Shown here: positions 26,906-35,209 of the stretch, in pieces
Position numbering within the stretch: the stretch's first letter is position 1
How the letters are laid out: each line of letters begins with the position of its first letter
Made by a program: the position numbers and the translations under genes
Notes under the pieces: model-generated
What the model was told of the DNA's origin: nothing
The model's database searches: none
The model's input: only the letters and a program-made list of their open reading frames with translations
Assembly: GCF_000818395.1 (NCBI RefSeq)
Contig: NZ_JWJG01000028.1
Location: forward strand, 279,997 to 343,996
Source: Noviherbaspirillum autotrophicum
GTDB taxonomy: Bacteria > Pseudomonadota > Gammaproteobacteria > Burkholderiales > Burkholderiaceae_D
Direction: 5' to 3'
DNA: 64,000 nucleotides

Positions 26906-27208
26906 ATGGCTCACATTCCGGCGCCCTTGCTTGGCCTGGGCAAATTGAGTAGCGAGGCTGGCGACGTGACCGTCGCTACGCGCGAAAACGTCAGTACTGC
27001 GGTTCATACGCATCCAACGACAAATTACGTGACAGTGACAGAAGGAGTTTTGTACCTGACGTTACACGGAGTGGAGCAGGTGGTTCGACCCGGTGAGTGG
27101 TGCGTTATTCCCGCCCATGCGGAACACGCCGAACGCTTTGTCGAAAAGACATCGGTAGTCGTTTTCTGGATCAAGGACCAGGCCGATCAGTCTGACGGAC
27201 GTAGCTGA
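26906..27208 (+). CDS. Cupin-domain protein
   Basis: A 100-residue single cupin. The first motif is around HTHPTTNYVTVTEGVLYLTL and the second around PGEWCVIPAHAEHAERF; the His residues of a metal site are present in both. Such small cupins bind a metal and act as dioxygenases, isomerases or sensors. Neighbours give no clue to the substrate. Confidence 0.82.
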   Translation: MAHIPAPLLGLGKLSSEAGDVTVATRENVSTAVHTHPTTNYVTVTEGVLYLTLHGVEQVVRPGEWCVIPAHAEHAERFVEKTSVVVFWIKDQADQSDGRS

Positions 27209-27429
27209 AATTGACTTTCAAGTAGCGCTGACAGCACCGGATGTCGGTTTTATCGCGGCAAGCGGTCGATCATCATTAAGCGTTATCAGAAGCAGTGTGA
27301 CAAGGATCGGACGGTCGCTCCTTTGGCGTTGAACATTTAAAGGGTTGCTTCGTCTTCCCTTGGTATGCCAGTGAGTAGTTACCGCCCGCGCGGCTTGAAT
27401 GCACGTATCTGTTCCAACTCAGGAGGATC

Positions 27430-27912
27430 ATGATGGTCAGCAAGAACACAATTTGTCTCTGGTACGACGGCACCGCGCTGGATGCCGCGACGTTCTATGC
27501 AGAGACATTCCCGAACAGCGCGGTGAAGGCAGTCCATCATGCTCCTGGCGATTATCCTTCAGGCAAGCAGGGCGATGTCTTGACGGTCGAGTTTACCGTA
27601 ATGGGCATTCCTTGTCTCGGCCTGAATGCGGGCCCAGCGTTCAAGCACAACGAGGCATTTTCATTCCAGGTTGCGACGGACGACCAGGCAGAAACGGATC
27701 GCTTGTGGAACGCAATTGTTGGAAACGACGGCCAGGAAAGCGCATGCGGCTGGTGCAAGGACAAGTGGGGATTGTCGTGGCAGATCACGCCACGCGCCCT
27801 GACGGAGGCCATCACCGATCCTGATCGCGCAGCGGCCAAGCGCGCCTTCGATGCCATGATGGGGATGGGAAAGATCGACATAGCTGCGGTCGAAGCGGCT
27901 CGCCGCGGCTGA
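27430..27912 (+). CDS. VOC family protein (PhnB / '3-demethylubiquinone methyltransferase'-like)
   Basis: A 160-residue glyoxalase-fold protein of the PhnB-like group: TICLWYDGTALDAATFYAETF at the start in pieces, LTVEFTVMGIPCLGLNAGP, KHNEAFSFQVATDDQAETD, and GWCKDKWGLSWQITPRAL. Despite the database label of many relatives, no methyltransferase function is expected from this fold. Start is ATG 27430 (or 27433) after AGGAGGATC. Confidence 0.9.
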   Translation: MMVSKNTICLWYDGTALDAATFYAETFPNSAVKAVHHAPGDYPSGKQGDVLTVEFTVMGIPCLGLNAGPAFKHNEAFSFQVATDDQAETDRLWNAIVGNDGQESACGWCKDKWGLSWQITPRALTEAITDPDRAAAKRAFDAMMGMGKIDIAAVEAARRG

Positions 27913-28034
27913 ACGGCTATTGGCAGAAATGGTAGCCAGCCGGACCAGGCAAGATTGCCTCTTGCGATCTGGGCCCGGCCGGCAGATGAAGCGCCTTCAA
28001 AGTCGAGAAGCCCGGAGGCTGTCCTACGCACGTG

Positions 28035-28418
28035 TCAATGCGGTTTCGCATATTTTGCGACGCCTGTCACATCAACCAGGACGCATCGCTCATTACCGAC
28101 GACCCAGGCGTCATGATCGGGCGGCATGTAGAAAAAGTCGTTGGGACCGTATTCAACTTGTGATCCATCATCCATCTGCACCGTCATCCTGCCCTGAAGA
28201 ATCAACCCGGTATGGGCGGCCTTACAGGAATCGGTCCCCGCAATCGGTTTTACATGCTGACTCCATTTCCAGCCTGGCTCAAATTCTCCCCTGCCAAAAA
28301 GGTGGTCCCCCAATTCATAAACCTGCATTTTTCCCTTGCCGTCCACGAACGGCCGGGTTTCATCGGGCTGGTCGGCAGGCTTGCGGACCAAGCTGCGTCT
28401 TTCAAGTATGGTGCTCAT
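28035..28418 (-). CDS. Cupin-domain protein
   Basis: A 127-residue cupin. It has an N-terminal extension (MSTILERRSLVRKPADQPDE), then EFEPGWKWSQHVKPIAGTDSC and HTGLILQGRMTVQMDDG (motif 1 region) and YGPNDFFYMPPDHDAWVVG (motif 2 region). GGAGGGAA stands before ATG 28418. It looks like the cupin group that accompanies stress or signalling genes; substrate unknown. Confidence 0.83.
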   Translation of the reverse strand: MSTILERRSLVRKPADQPDETRPFVDGKGKMQVYELGDHLFGRGEFEPGWKWSQHVKPIAGTDSCKAAHTGLILQGRMTVQMDDGSQVEYGPNDFFYMPPDHDAWVVGNERCVLVDVTGVAKYAKPH

Positions 28419-28761
28419 GATATTCCCTCCTTGCAGGAAACATTGCTCGCCATTGATGGCGAGATGCAGCCGCACAGAAAGCGAAGCCGAAAACAGGAAC
28501 GGCGCAGTGGACTGTGCGCCTGCCCAACCAGCATAGGCTAGGTCGGTGTGAGATCAAGCGAAGTCGTCATCTGATTGATCCCGCGTCACGCTCATGTGCT
28601 ATTCCTGGTCACCGAGGAGAGTCGTTGCAGCTAGTTGCCGTTATTCAAAAACGGTTGTTAGTAGTCATGGGCGAGTAATCTTGACGAAGCGAACCCTCTT
28701 ACCTTGATATTGTCTTATTCCTCATAGCGATATTTTGCCCCGGCAAATATGAGGTGGTTTC
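28419..28761. other. Intergenic region, 343 bp
   Basis: Divergent spacer between a cupin gene and a large GGDEF-EAL gene. No ORF, repeat or RNA recognised. A weak ribosome-like GAGGTGG lies just before the downstream ATG. Confidence 0.4.
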
Positions 28762-31700
28762 ATGGATCAGCAGACATCGGGGCGGCATCCTGAAGAGCGC
28801 CAGTCGGACGATAAGGCGGGAAATGCCGACAGCGTCAACTCTCTTGCAACGTCTGTGCTGGAAAACAGCCATGACTTGGTTGCGGCAGTGGATTCGGAGT
28901 TGCGCTTTGTCGCGCTCAACGCACCTTTTCGGCGCGAATTTGAACTGATTTTCGGCATTCCTGTGCAATCCGGCCGGCGCTTGGGCGATGTTCTGGCGCA
29001 TCTGACCAATGACCGCGAAAAGGCGGCAACCTTATGCCGGCGCGCTTTGGCCGGCGAATCGTTTCGGGTGATTGAAGATTTTGGCGACGACAAGCTGCTG
29101 AGAAAAAGTTACGAACTGGCCTTCACACCTATCTTCGATACCTATCATCAGCCGATCTACGCCGCTCTTGTTATCCGCGACCTGACGATGATGCGGGTGA
29201 CGGAACGACGTTTCGGTGCATTGCTGGAGGCAGCCCCCGATGCCACGATCATCATGCGGCCAGATGGCACGATTGATCTGGCCAACGCCCATGCCGAGCG
29301 CATGTTTGGGTATGCCCGGCACTCGATGTTGGGTCTTCCTGTGGAACGGCTGATTCCAGCACGGTTTCGTGAGAGACATATTGCACAGCGCCATCAATTC
29401 GCACTTCATCCGGCAAGCAGGCCGATGGGCAGTGGCCGCACCGATTTACTCGGCGTGCGCGCAGACGGCTTAGAGTTTCCAGTTGAAATCAGTTTAAATC
29501 CACTGGATGTGGGTGGCGAAACCATGGTGGTTGCGGCCATCCGCGATATGACGGTTCGCCAACGCGCTGAAGACCAGTTGCGCGCGTTATCGGCGGAACT
29601 GGAACGGCGCGTGGCGGAGCGCACCGCCGAGCTTGAGCACGTGCACAAGATTTTCAAAACGACTTTCGAGCAGGCGTCAGTCGGCATTGCGCATGTCGCG
29701 CTTGATGGGAGATGGATTCAGGTTAATCAAAAACTATGCGACATCGTTGGCTATTCAATCGATGAAATGGCGTTGCTGACATTTCAGGACATTACTTATC
29801 CGGCTGACCTCGATGCGGATCTGAAGTTGATGTCGCAACTCTTGGCTGGAGAAATTCCTACGTATGCCATGGATAAGCGCTATGAGCACAAGAACAGCCA
29901 AATCATCTGGATTAACCTCAGCGTTTCTCTCGTAAGAGACAACCAGGGCGCCCCCGAGTATTTCATCTCGATTGTGAAAGACATCAGCGACCGCAAACGC
30001 GCCGAGGCAGAGCTGCAAAAAAGTAAGGACGATCTTGAATTGGCTGTTTCAGCCACCGGTGTTGGCATGTTTGACTTTTACCCACAAACCGGCGACGTCA
30101 ACTGGAGCGCCGAGATGAAGCGGCAGTATGGCCTGCCCCCGGACGCGCATGTGGATTACGATACTTTCCTGTCCACAGTACATCCCGACGATCGCTCGCA
30201 CGTAGAGGTGGGGTTGGCACAGGCAATGCAGGACCCGTCACATAGCCGATTTCAACTGGAGCACCGCATTCTTCGCTTTGATGACAAACTGGAGCGCTGG
30301 ATTCAAGCGCGCGGGCAGTTCTTTTTCGACGGCGGCCAACCATGGAGGTGCATCGGAACCGCACTCGATATCACGGAAAAAAAACAGGCCGAAGAGGCGC
30401 TACGGGAAAGTGAACGTCAACTCAGATTGATCTTCGATGCGACACCCATTGGAATGGTCAGGCGAACGGTCCGCGGTGAGCTGCGAGAGGCCAATGCCGC
30501 ATTCCTGCGCTTGATCGGATACAGCCGCGACGATCTTCTTTCCGGGAGACTCCGTGCGGATCAGTTGACACCGTCCGAATTTTTGGCGGCGGACCGAAAA
30601 GCGATAGCGCAAGCATTACGACACGGAATATCTGCCGTGTTTGAAAAGGAATACCAGCGCACCAGCGGCGAGCGCGTTCCCGTCTTGGTGGCATTTGCTA
30701 CCGCCGGCGGCGACAGGGACCTGGTGGGGTTTGTTCTCGACATCAGTGAACGCAAGCACGCGGAAGAACGCATCCGGCAAGCGGCGTTGCATGACCCCTT
30801 GACTGGATTGCCGAACCGCGTTTTGCTGTTCGACTACGCAAAGCGCATGTTTGCCCGCGCCAAACGCGCCGGGCAGCACAGCGCTGTCCTGTTTGTCGAT
30901 CTCGATCGCTTCAAGCCCATCAATGACAATTACGGCCACGAGGTGGGCGATGACGTCCTGCGCGAGGTGGCGCGGCGCATTACCCATTGCACGCGTGCCG
31001 ACGACATCGCATTCCGGCTAGGCGGTGATGAATTCCTGGTACTGCTGCCGGAAATCGATAACGATGCGAATGCCGGCGAGGTGGCGCGCCACATGGCCAA
31101 CTGCGTTAACCGTCCTTACCATGTCGATGGCCTTGAACTCTCCGTTTCCCCATCTGTAGGCATCAGCATCTATCCGCGCGACGGCGAAGAAATCGACACT
31201 CTCGTGAACAACGCCGATGCTGCGATGTACCAGGCAAAGCAGGCGGGACGCAACAATATCCAGTTCTATTCCCAGGAGTTGGCGGCACAAGCGCAGTGGC
31301 AATCCCGCGTTGAAGAGCAAGTCAAAGTGGCGCTGGCCCATGACAGCTTCGAATTGTTCTATCAGCCAGTGATCGACATGCATACGTCTCGTCTGATCGG
31401 TGTGGAGGCACTAGTACGCTGGCCCCATGCCGAGATCGGACCGGACCGGTTTGTGCCGATTGCAGAATCGACGGGCCAAATCACCCGGCTTGGGGAATGG
31501 GTGGTTGGCGAGGCCTGCCGACAACACAAAAAGTGGCTGGAACATGGGCTGCCGCCTATCTCGATTGCAGTTAACGTGTCGGCCGTACAGCTACGCAATC
31601 ACGAATTTGCGCAGCAATTTGCCGGCCTGTTGGACAAGTACGCGTTGAAAGCGGAGGCGCTGCAGGTAGAAGTCACCGAAACTGCGCTCATGGAAAATAT

Positions 31701-32073
31701 TGAGCGCACTATCGATGTCTTGGCGCAACTGCAACGGTTGAGCATCAAGGTTGCCCTGGATGATTTCGGCACTGGATATTCCAGCCTGAATTATCTGTCG
31801 CGGCTACCGATTAACAAAATCAAGGTGGACAAGTCATTCGTGCAACGGCTTTCCCATGATATGGCCAGTCAGGCAATTACCCAGGCCATCATTGCCTTGG
31901 GACGGTCCTTGAAACTGGAAGTGGTAGCCGAGGGCATTGAATCGGAAGCGACCTTGCATTACCTGCGCGAGCACGGATGCACCCACGCTCAGGGATACCA
32001 TGTGTGCAAACCGGTGAATGCCGATGCATTCGAGGCGTGGTATCAAGGGCACAGGGCAGCGTACATGCATTAG
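28762..32073 (+). CDS. Multi-PAS GGDEF-EAL protein (c-di-GMP turnover), cytoplasmic
   Basis: An 1103-residue protein without TM helices. Order: PAS ~30-145, PAS ~148-265, short coiled coil ~268-295 (ELERRVAERTAELEHV), PAS ~298-415, PAS ~418-540, PAS ~545-665, GGDEF ~668-835, EAL ~845-1095. GGDEF (near 755) is intact and preceded by an RADD inhibitory site. EAL keeps VEALVRW and DDFGTGYSSL. Both activities are possible; the five PAS units suggest redox, oxygen or ligand sensing. Its N-terminal PAS is related to that of the protein at 35210, so the two are probably ancient paralogues. Confidence 0.93.
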   Translation: MDQQTSGRHPEERQSDDKAGNADSVNSLATSVLENSHDLVAAVDSELRFVALNAPFRREFELIFGIPVQSGRRLGDVLAHLTNDREKAATLCRRALAGESFRVIEDFGDDKLLRKSYELAFTPIFDTYHQPIYAALVIRDLTMMRVTERRFGALLEAAPDATIIMRPDGTIDLANAHAERMFGYARHSMLGLPVERLIPARFRERHIAQRHQFALHPASRPMGSGRTDLLGVRADGLEFPVEISLNPLDVGGETMVVAAIRDMTVRQRAEDQLRALSAELERRVAERTAELEHVHKIFKTTFEQASVGIAHVALDGRWIQVNQKLCDIVGYSIDEMALLTFQDITYPADLDADLKLMSQLLAGEIPTYAMDKRYEHKNSQIIWINLSVSLVRDNQGAPEYFISIVKDISDRKRAEAELQKSKDDLELAVSATGVGMFDFYPQTGDVNWSAEMKRQYGLPPDAHVDYDTFLSTVHPDDRSHVEVGLAQAMQDPSHSRFQLEHRILRFDDKLERWIQARGQFFFDGGQPWRCIGTALDITEKKQAEEALRESERQLRLIFDATPIGMVRRTVRGELREANAAFLRLIGYSRDDLLSGRLRADQLTPSEFLAADRKAIAQALRHGISAVFEKEYQRTSGERVPVLVAFATAGGDRDLVGFVLDISERKHAEERIRQAALHDPLTGLPNRVLLFDYAKRMFARAKRAGQHSAVLFVDLDRFKPINDNYGHEVGDDVLREVARRITHCTRADDIAFRLGGDEFLVLLPEIDNDANAGEVARHMANCVNRPYHVDGLELSVSPSVGISIYPRDGEEIDTLVNNADAAMYQAKQAGRNNIQFYSQELAAQAQWQSRVEEQVKVALAHDSFELFYQPVIDMHTSRLIGVEALVRWPHAEIGPDRFVPIAESTGQITRLGEWVVGEACRQHKKWLEHGLPPISIAVNVSAVQLRNHEFAQQFAGLLDKYALKAEALQVEVTETALMENIERTIDVLAQLQRLSIKVALDDFGTGYSSLNYLSRLPINKIKVDKSFVQRLSHDMASQAITQAIIALGRSLKLEVVAEGIESEATLHYLREHGCTHAQGYHVCKPVNADAFEAWYQGHRAAYMH

Positions 32074-32365
32074 CCTTCACCAAACTTGGAAACAGGCCGG
32101 AAAGTGGGTGCGGCATGGACCCACCCACGACATTGTCCACAGCAAAATATCGATCAGCAATTGTGTCGCTGGCTGTTGCTCAGCCTTGGTAGTCCTTGAT
32201 CAGCCACTGTTCTTCAACGCCATCGACCCGGCCGCGCAATGTCACAAGAGATTTTTTCAGGACTGCTCCCGATCCTTGATTCGAAAGTCTATTCCGACTC
32301 GAACTGCATCGCGCGATTGCACTCGAAGTTGAGCGAATAGTTCTTTTTGCAAGAAAGGAGATGAC

Positions 32366-32569
32366 ATGAATCGCGATCAAATCAAAGGCGGCTTCAAGGA
32401 GGCTGCTGGCAAGATTCAACGGAAATTCGGCAAAATGGTTGGAAGCAATCGCCAGGAATCCAGTGGGATACAGACCGAGGCCGAAGGCAAAATCCAGAAG
32501 GCGGCTGGCGATGTCACCGATACAGTGGGCAAGGCGGTAGATAGCGTGAAGAGCATCTTCAAAAAATAG
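32366..32569 (+). CDS. CsbD-like stress protein
   Basis: A 67-residue, highly charged helical protein of the CsbD/YjbJ family: MNRDQIKGGFKEAAGKIQ at the start, then EAEGKIQKAAGDVTDTVGKA and a final helix. AGAAAGGAGATG stands upstream. Family members accumulate in stationary phase or osmotic stress; function unknown. A strong hairpin terminator follows at 32600. Confidence 0.93.
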   Translation: MNRDQIKGGFKEAAGKIQRKFGKMVGSNRQESSGIQTEAEGKIQKAAGDVTDTVGKAVDSVKSIFKK

Positions 32570-32599
32570 CAGTCACTGAACTAACGGCACAAATACCGG

Positions 32600-32629
32600 A
32601 AGCGGCGAGTTTGCTCGCCGCTTTCATTT
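32600..32629 (+). terminator. Rho-independent terminator after the CsbD-like gene
   Basis: Perfect stem AGCGGCGAG (32601-32609) paired with CTCGCCGCT (32614-32622) around a 4-base loop, with a further A-T pair, followed by a T-rich tail (TTTCATTTG). Located 31 bp after the csbD-like stop. Confidence 0.8.
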
Positions 32630-32711
32630 GATAGGGGGAGTGCCCAACGCATTGCCGGAAACATACCCACAGGCTGCCCTCAAACTTGAACGTCATACCT
32701 TGCTGCTGCAA

Positions 32712-33383
32712 ATGATTGAAGCACGTATGCAACGATCTTCAAGAATGGCCATGCGTAATCAGTCGCATGCTGAAGAGACTGCAAACAGCATCAGCCATGG
32801 ATTAGGATTTGTCGCAGCACTTGCCGGTACGCCGTTTCTGATCATGCAGGCGGTGAAGCACAACGATGCAGCCGGCGTCGTTGCCATGGCATTATTCTCG
32901 GCAAGTATGATCACGCTTTATCTGGCGTCTACGCTCTACCACGCGCTACCCGCCGGGAAGGCAAAGCGGGTGTTTCGAGTGATCGAGCATTCCGCAATTT
33001 ATCTCTTGATTGCCGGGACTTACACGCCTTTTACGCTTGGCATCCTCCGAGGGGCATGGGGATGGGCGCTGTTCGGCACAGTCTGGATGATTGCAGTCGT
33101 CGGGATCGCCCTCAAGGCATTTGGAAAAGCCGCTCATCCAGTGTTATCGACAGGGCTGTATCTGGTGATGGGATGGCTCGTTGTCGTCGCCGCCGTTCCG
33201 ATGGCAAAAAGCATTGCGCCCACCGGGGCACTTCTCGTCATTGCTGGCGGCTTGTGTTACACGGTTGGCGTAGTGTTTTTTGCGCTCGATTCACGATTGA
33301 AATTCGGCCATTTCATCTGGCATCTCTTCGTCCTTGCCGGAACCGCGTGCCATTATTTTGCCGTTCTCTGGTACGCCGTTTAA
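32712..33383 (+). CDS. Hemolysin III family (HlyIII / PAQR-like) membrane protein
   Basis: A 223-residue, seven-helix membrane protein. The signature is clear: EETANSISHGLGFVAAL, LYLASTLYHALP (Ser/His metal site), VIEHSAIYLLIAGTYTPFTLG, and the C-terminal FGHFIWHLFVLAGTACHYFAVL with the HxxxH metal ligands. The start is uncertain: the frame is open to 32628, but that lies in the upstream terminator, so ATG 32712 is preferred; 32727, 32745 and 32751 are alternatives. A hydrolase-type metal site is inferred from the PAQR superfamily. Confidence 0.88.
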   Translation: MIEARMQRSSRMAMRNQSHAEETANSISHGLGFVAALAGTPFLIMQAVKHNDAAGVVAMALFSASMITLYLASTLYHALPAGKAKRVFRVIEHSAIYLLIAGTYTPFTLGILRGAWGWALFGTVWMIAVVGIALKAFGKAAHPVLSTGLYLVMGWLVVVAAVPMAKSIAPTGALLVIAGGLCYTVGVVFFALDSRLKFGHFIWHLFVLAGTACHYFAVLWYAV

Positions 33384-33477
33384 CGGGCAATCCAGAGCAA
33401 TGAACGTACTTCTTGTCGCGCGCGGTACAGCGCCATCGTGCTGACGTCACGGTGGCTTTTCCCGGGTTGAAGGAGAA

Positions 33478-33864
33478 TTATTTGGCGCGCCTGGATTTGG
33501 CTTTGACGGAGGAAGGCGTGTCCGGCAGGGCGGGAAGCCAGTTTGCAAGTTGGGGCATGGGTTGCATCTTGAAGGGGCTCAAGTCCGACGCCAGAATCCC
33601 GAATGCCTTCCGGTTCGCATCGGCGATTCGCTCAAGCGCTTGCTGTTGACTGGACATGGCGTTTTCGGTAAGAGCCTTGCCGCAGGATTGCGCGGCATTC
33701 GTCCATGCCTTGATTGTCTGCTCCTGAATTATCCTTGCCGAGCTGACGCTCAGGTATTCCATATTTTGACGAATGGCTTCGCCATAGACATTGGCGATTT
33801 TTGTCGACAGGGCAAGGAACGGATTTTGGGAGAAAGGATTAGTGGCGGGGGAAGCGTTAGGCAC
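33478..33864 (-). CDS. Phasin-like family protein
   Basis: A 128-residue, mainly helical protein. Visible are NPFLALSTKIANVYGEAIRQN, VSSARIIQEQTIKAW and ALTENAMSSQQQALERIAD, like phasins that coat polyhydroxyalkanoate granules or phasin-domain proteins in Burkholderiales. The end is basic (VKAKSRRAK). No PHA synthase is adjacent. Family call is moderate. Confidence 0.65.
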   Translation of the reverse strand: MPNASPATNPFSQNPFLALSTKIANVYGEAIRQNMEYLSVSSARIIQEQTIKAWTNAAQSCGKALTENAMSSQQQALERIADANRKAFGILASDLSPFKMQPMPQLANWLPALPDTPSSVKAKSRRAK

Positions 33865-34150
33865 AAGGGTTTCCAGTACGGTAGTGAATGAATGCAGAAG
33901 TGCATTGAATTTATATTTTGGTACTACTGTACGACTAGGGAATCTGGAATTGGTTCATAACTATCTGACAATTGCCGATCTTGATTCATGGGGCGTCTTT
34001 TTATGCTGGCGTGAAAGGGGGACCCAGGCGAAGGGTTGGAACATTGCCGCCGGTAAGCTTTGAGATTGCCTCCAAATTCATCCGTGGTTTTTGTGCGCCG
34101 CATCAAAAATAGGCGCATACTTTTGACAATGCTCATCCGAGCCATCTCAT

Positions 34151-34870
34151 ATGGAGAAATTTATCGAGACCATCAAACTTCAGCCGCCCCCGGCGGTTCT
34201 TTTCGCGCTTGAACCGCTTCGTGCGATATCCGATTACGTTGCCGGTGTAGTCGGCCCCATCGGGTCTTTGCCACGCGGCGATGGTCATCCCGTGATCGTG
34301 TTTCCCGGCCTTGCCGCGAGCGGCGCAGCGACCGCGGACATGCGCGGCCGTCTGCAGCAGTTGGGCTACGAGATTTATGACTGGGAACAGGGTTTCAATA
34401 ACTGGCCAGACGCCGAGTTTGACCTGCGGCTTGAACGCCTTGGCACGCATCTTCAACGGATACAGGCACGGCATGGCTGCGCTGTGTCCCTGATCGGGTG
34501 GAGCCTCGGCGGCATTTATGCCCGCGAGCTTGCAAAGAAATTTCCGGATCTGGTGCGGCAGGTTATTACGCTGGCGACGCCATTCACTGACAAGCCTGAC
34601 TCGACGCATGCAGGATGGCTTCTTACTTTGATGAACGGAGGCGCCAGCCCAGTGGGTGATGCGTTACTGGAGCGCCTGAGAGCAGATCCGCCGGTACCCT
34701 CGACATCGATTTACTCGCAAACCGACGGCGTTGTAGCGTGGCAAGGATGCCTGGGAACAGAATCGCCACGTCACCGCAACATCGAGGTCAACGGCGTCAG
34801 CCACATGGGCATGGTCCATCATCCGGAAGTGCTGCGTGTCGTGGCCGACCTTCTTGTGCGCCCGTGTTGA
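34151..34870 (+). CDS. Alpha/beta hydrolase (lipase/esterase-like)
   Basis: A 239-residue hydrolase. The oxyanion strand VIVFPGLAASGA, the nucleophile elbow LIGWSLGGIYARELA (Ser in GWSLGG), a TDGVVAWQG loop for the acid and VNGVSHMGMVHHPEV for the catalytic His are visible. No signal peptide. It resembles the cytoplasmic lipase/PGAP1-like group in Burkholderiales; the substrate is unknown. Confidence 0.85.
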   Translation: MEKFIETIKLQPPPAVLFALEPLRAISDYVAGVVGPIGSLPRGDGHPVIVFPGLAASGAATADMRGRLQQLGYEIYDWEQGFNNWPDAEFDLRLERLGTHLQRIQARHGCAVSLIGWSLGGIYARELAKKFPDLVRQVITLATPFTDKPDSTHAGWLLTLMNGGASPVGDALLERLRADPPVPSTSIYSQTDGVVAWQGCLGTESPRHRNIEVNGVSHMGMVHHPEVLRVVADLLVRPC

Positions 34871-35209
34871 CCGACTGTTTTGCGCGCGACATTCATTATG
34901 CCGGCCTGGAAATCGCCTTCAAACCGGGTCGACGATTGGCGTAGTTGAATCGGCGAATTACCCATCTAACGCGCTCCATTCTTGTCGGTGATGAACGTGT
35001 GGAGGACTGCGCGACGCATTTCTTCCGACGGGGGCGGGCCGCCTGATCCACGCTCAAGCCTTTGAGACAGAAAAAACGGCTTCATCCCCCTGGCATCGAA
35101 TGCACCGACTGTTGCGCTGCAGCCGAGGCGGTCGGCGCAGCTTTCAGGCAACTCAGCTCTCGAACTTGGGTCAAATCAAGTCAGCTCCTGGAGACGACTG
35201 GCGAGAAAA
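34871..35209. other. Intergenic region, 339 bp
   Basis: Between the hydrolase and a GGDEF-EAL gene, both on the plus strand. No recognisable ORF, repeat or terminator. Confidence 0.4.
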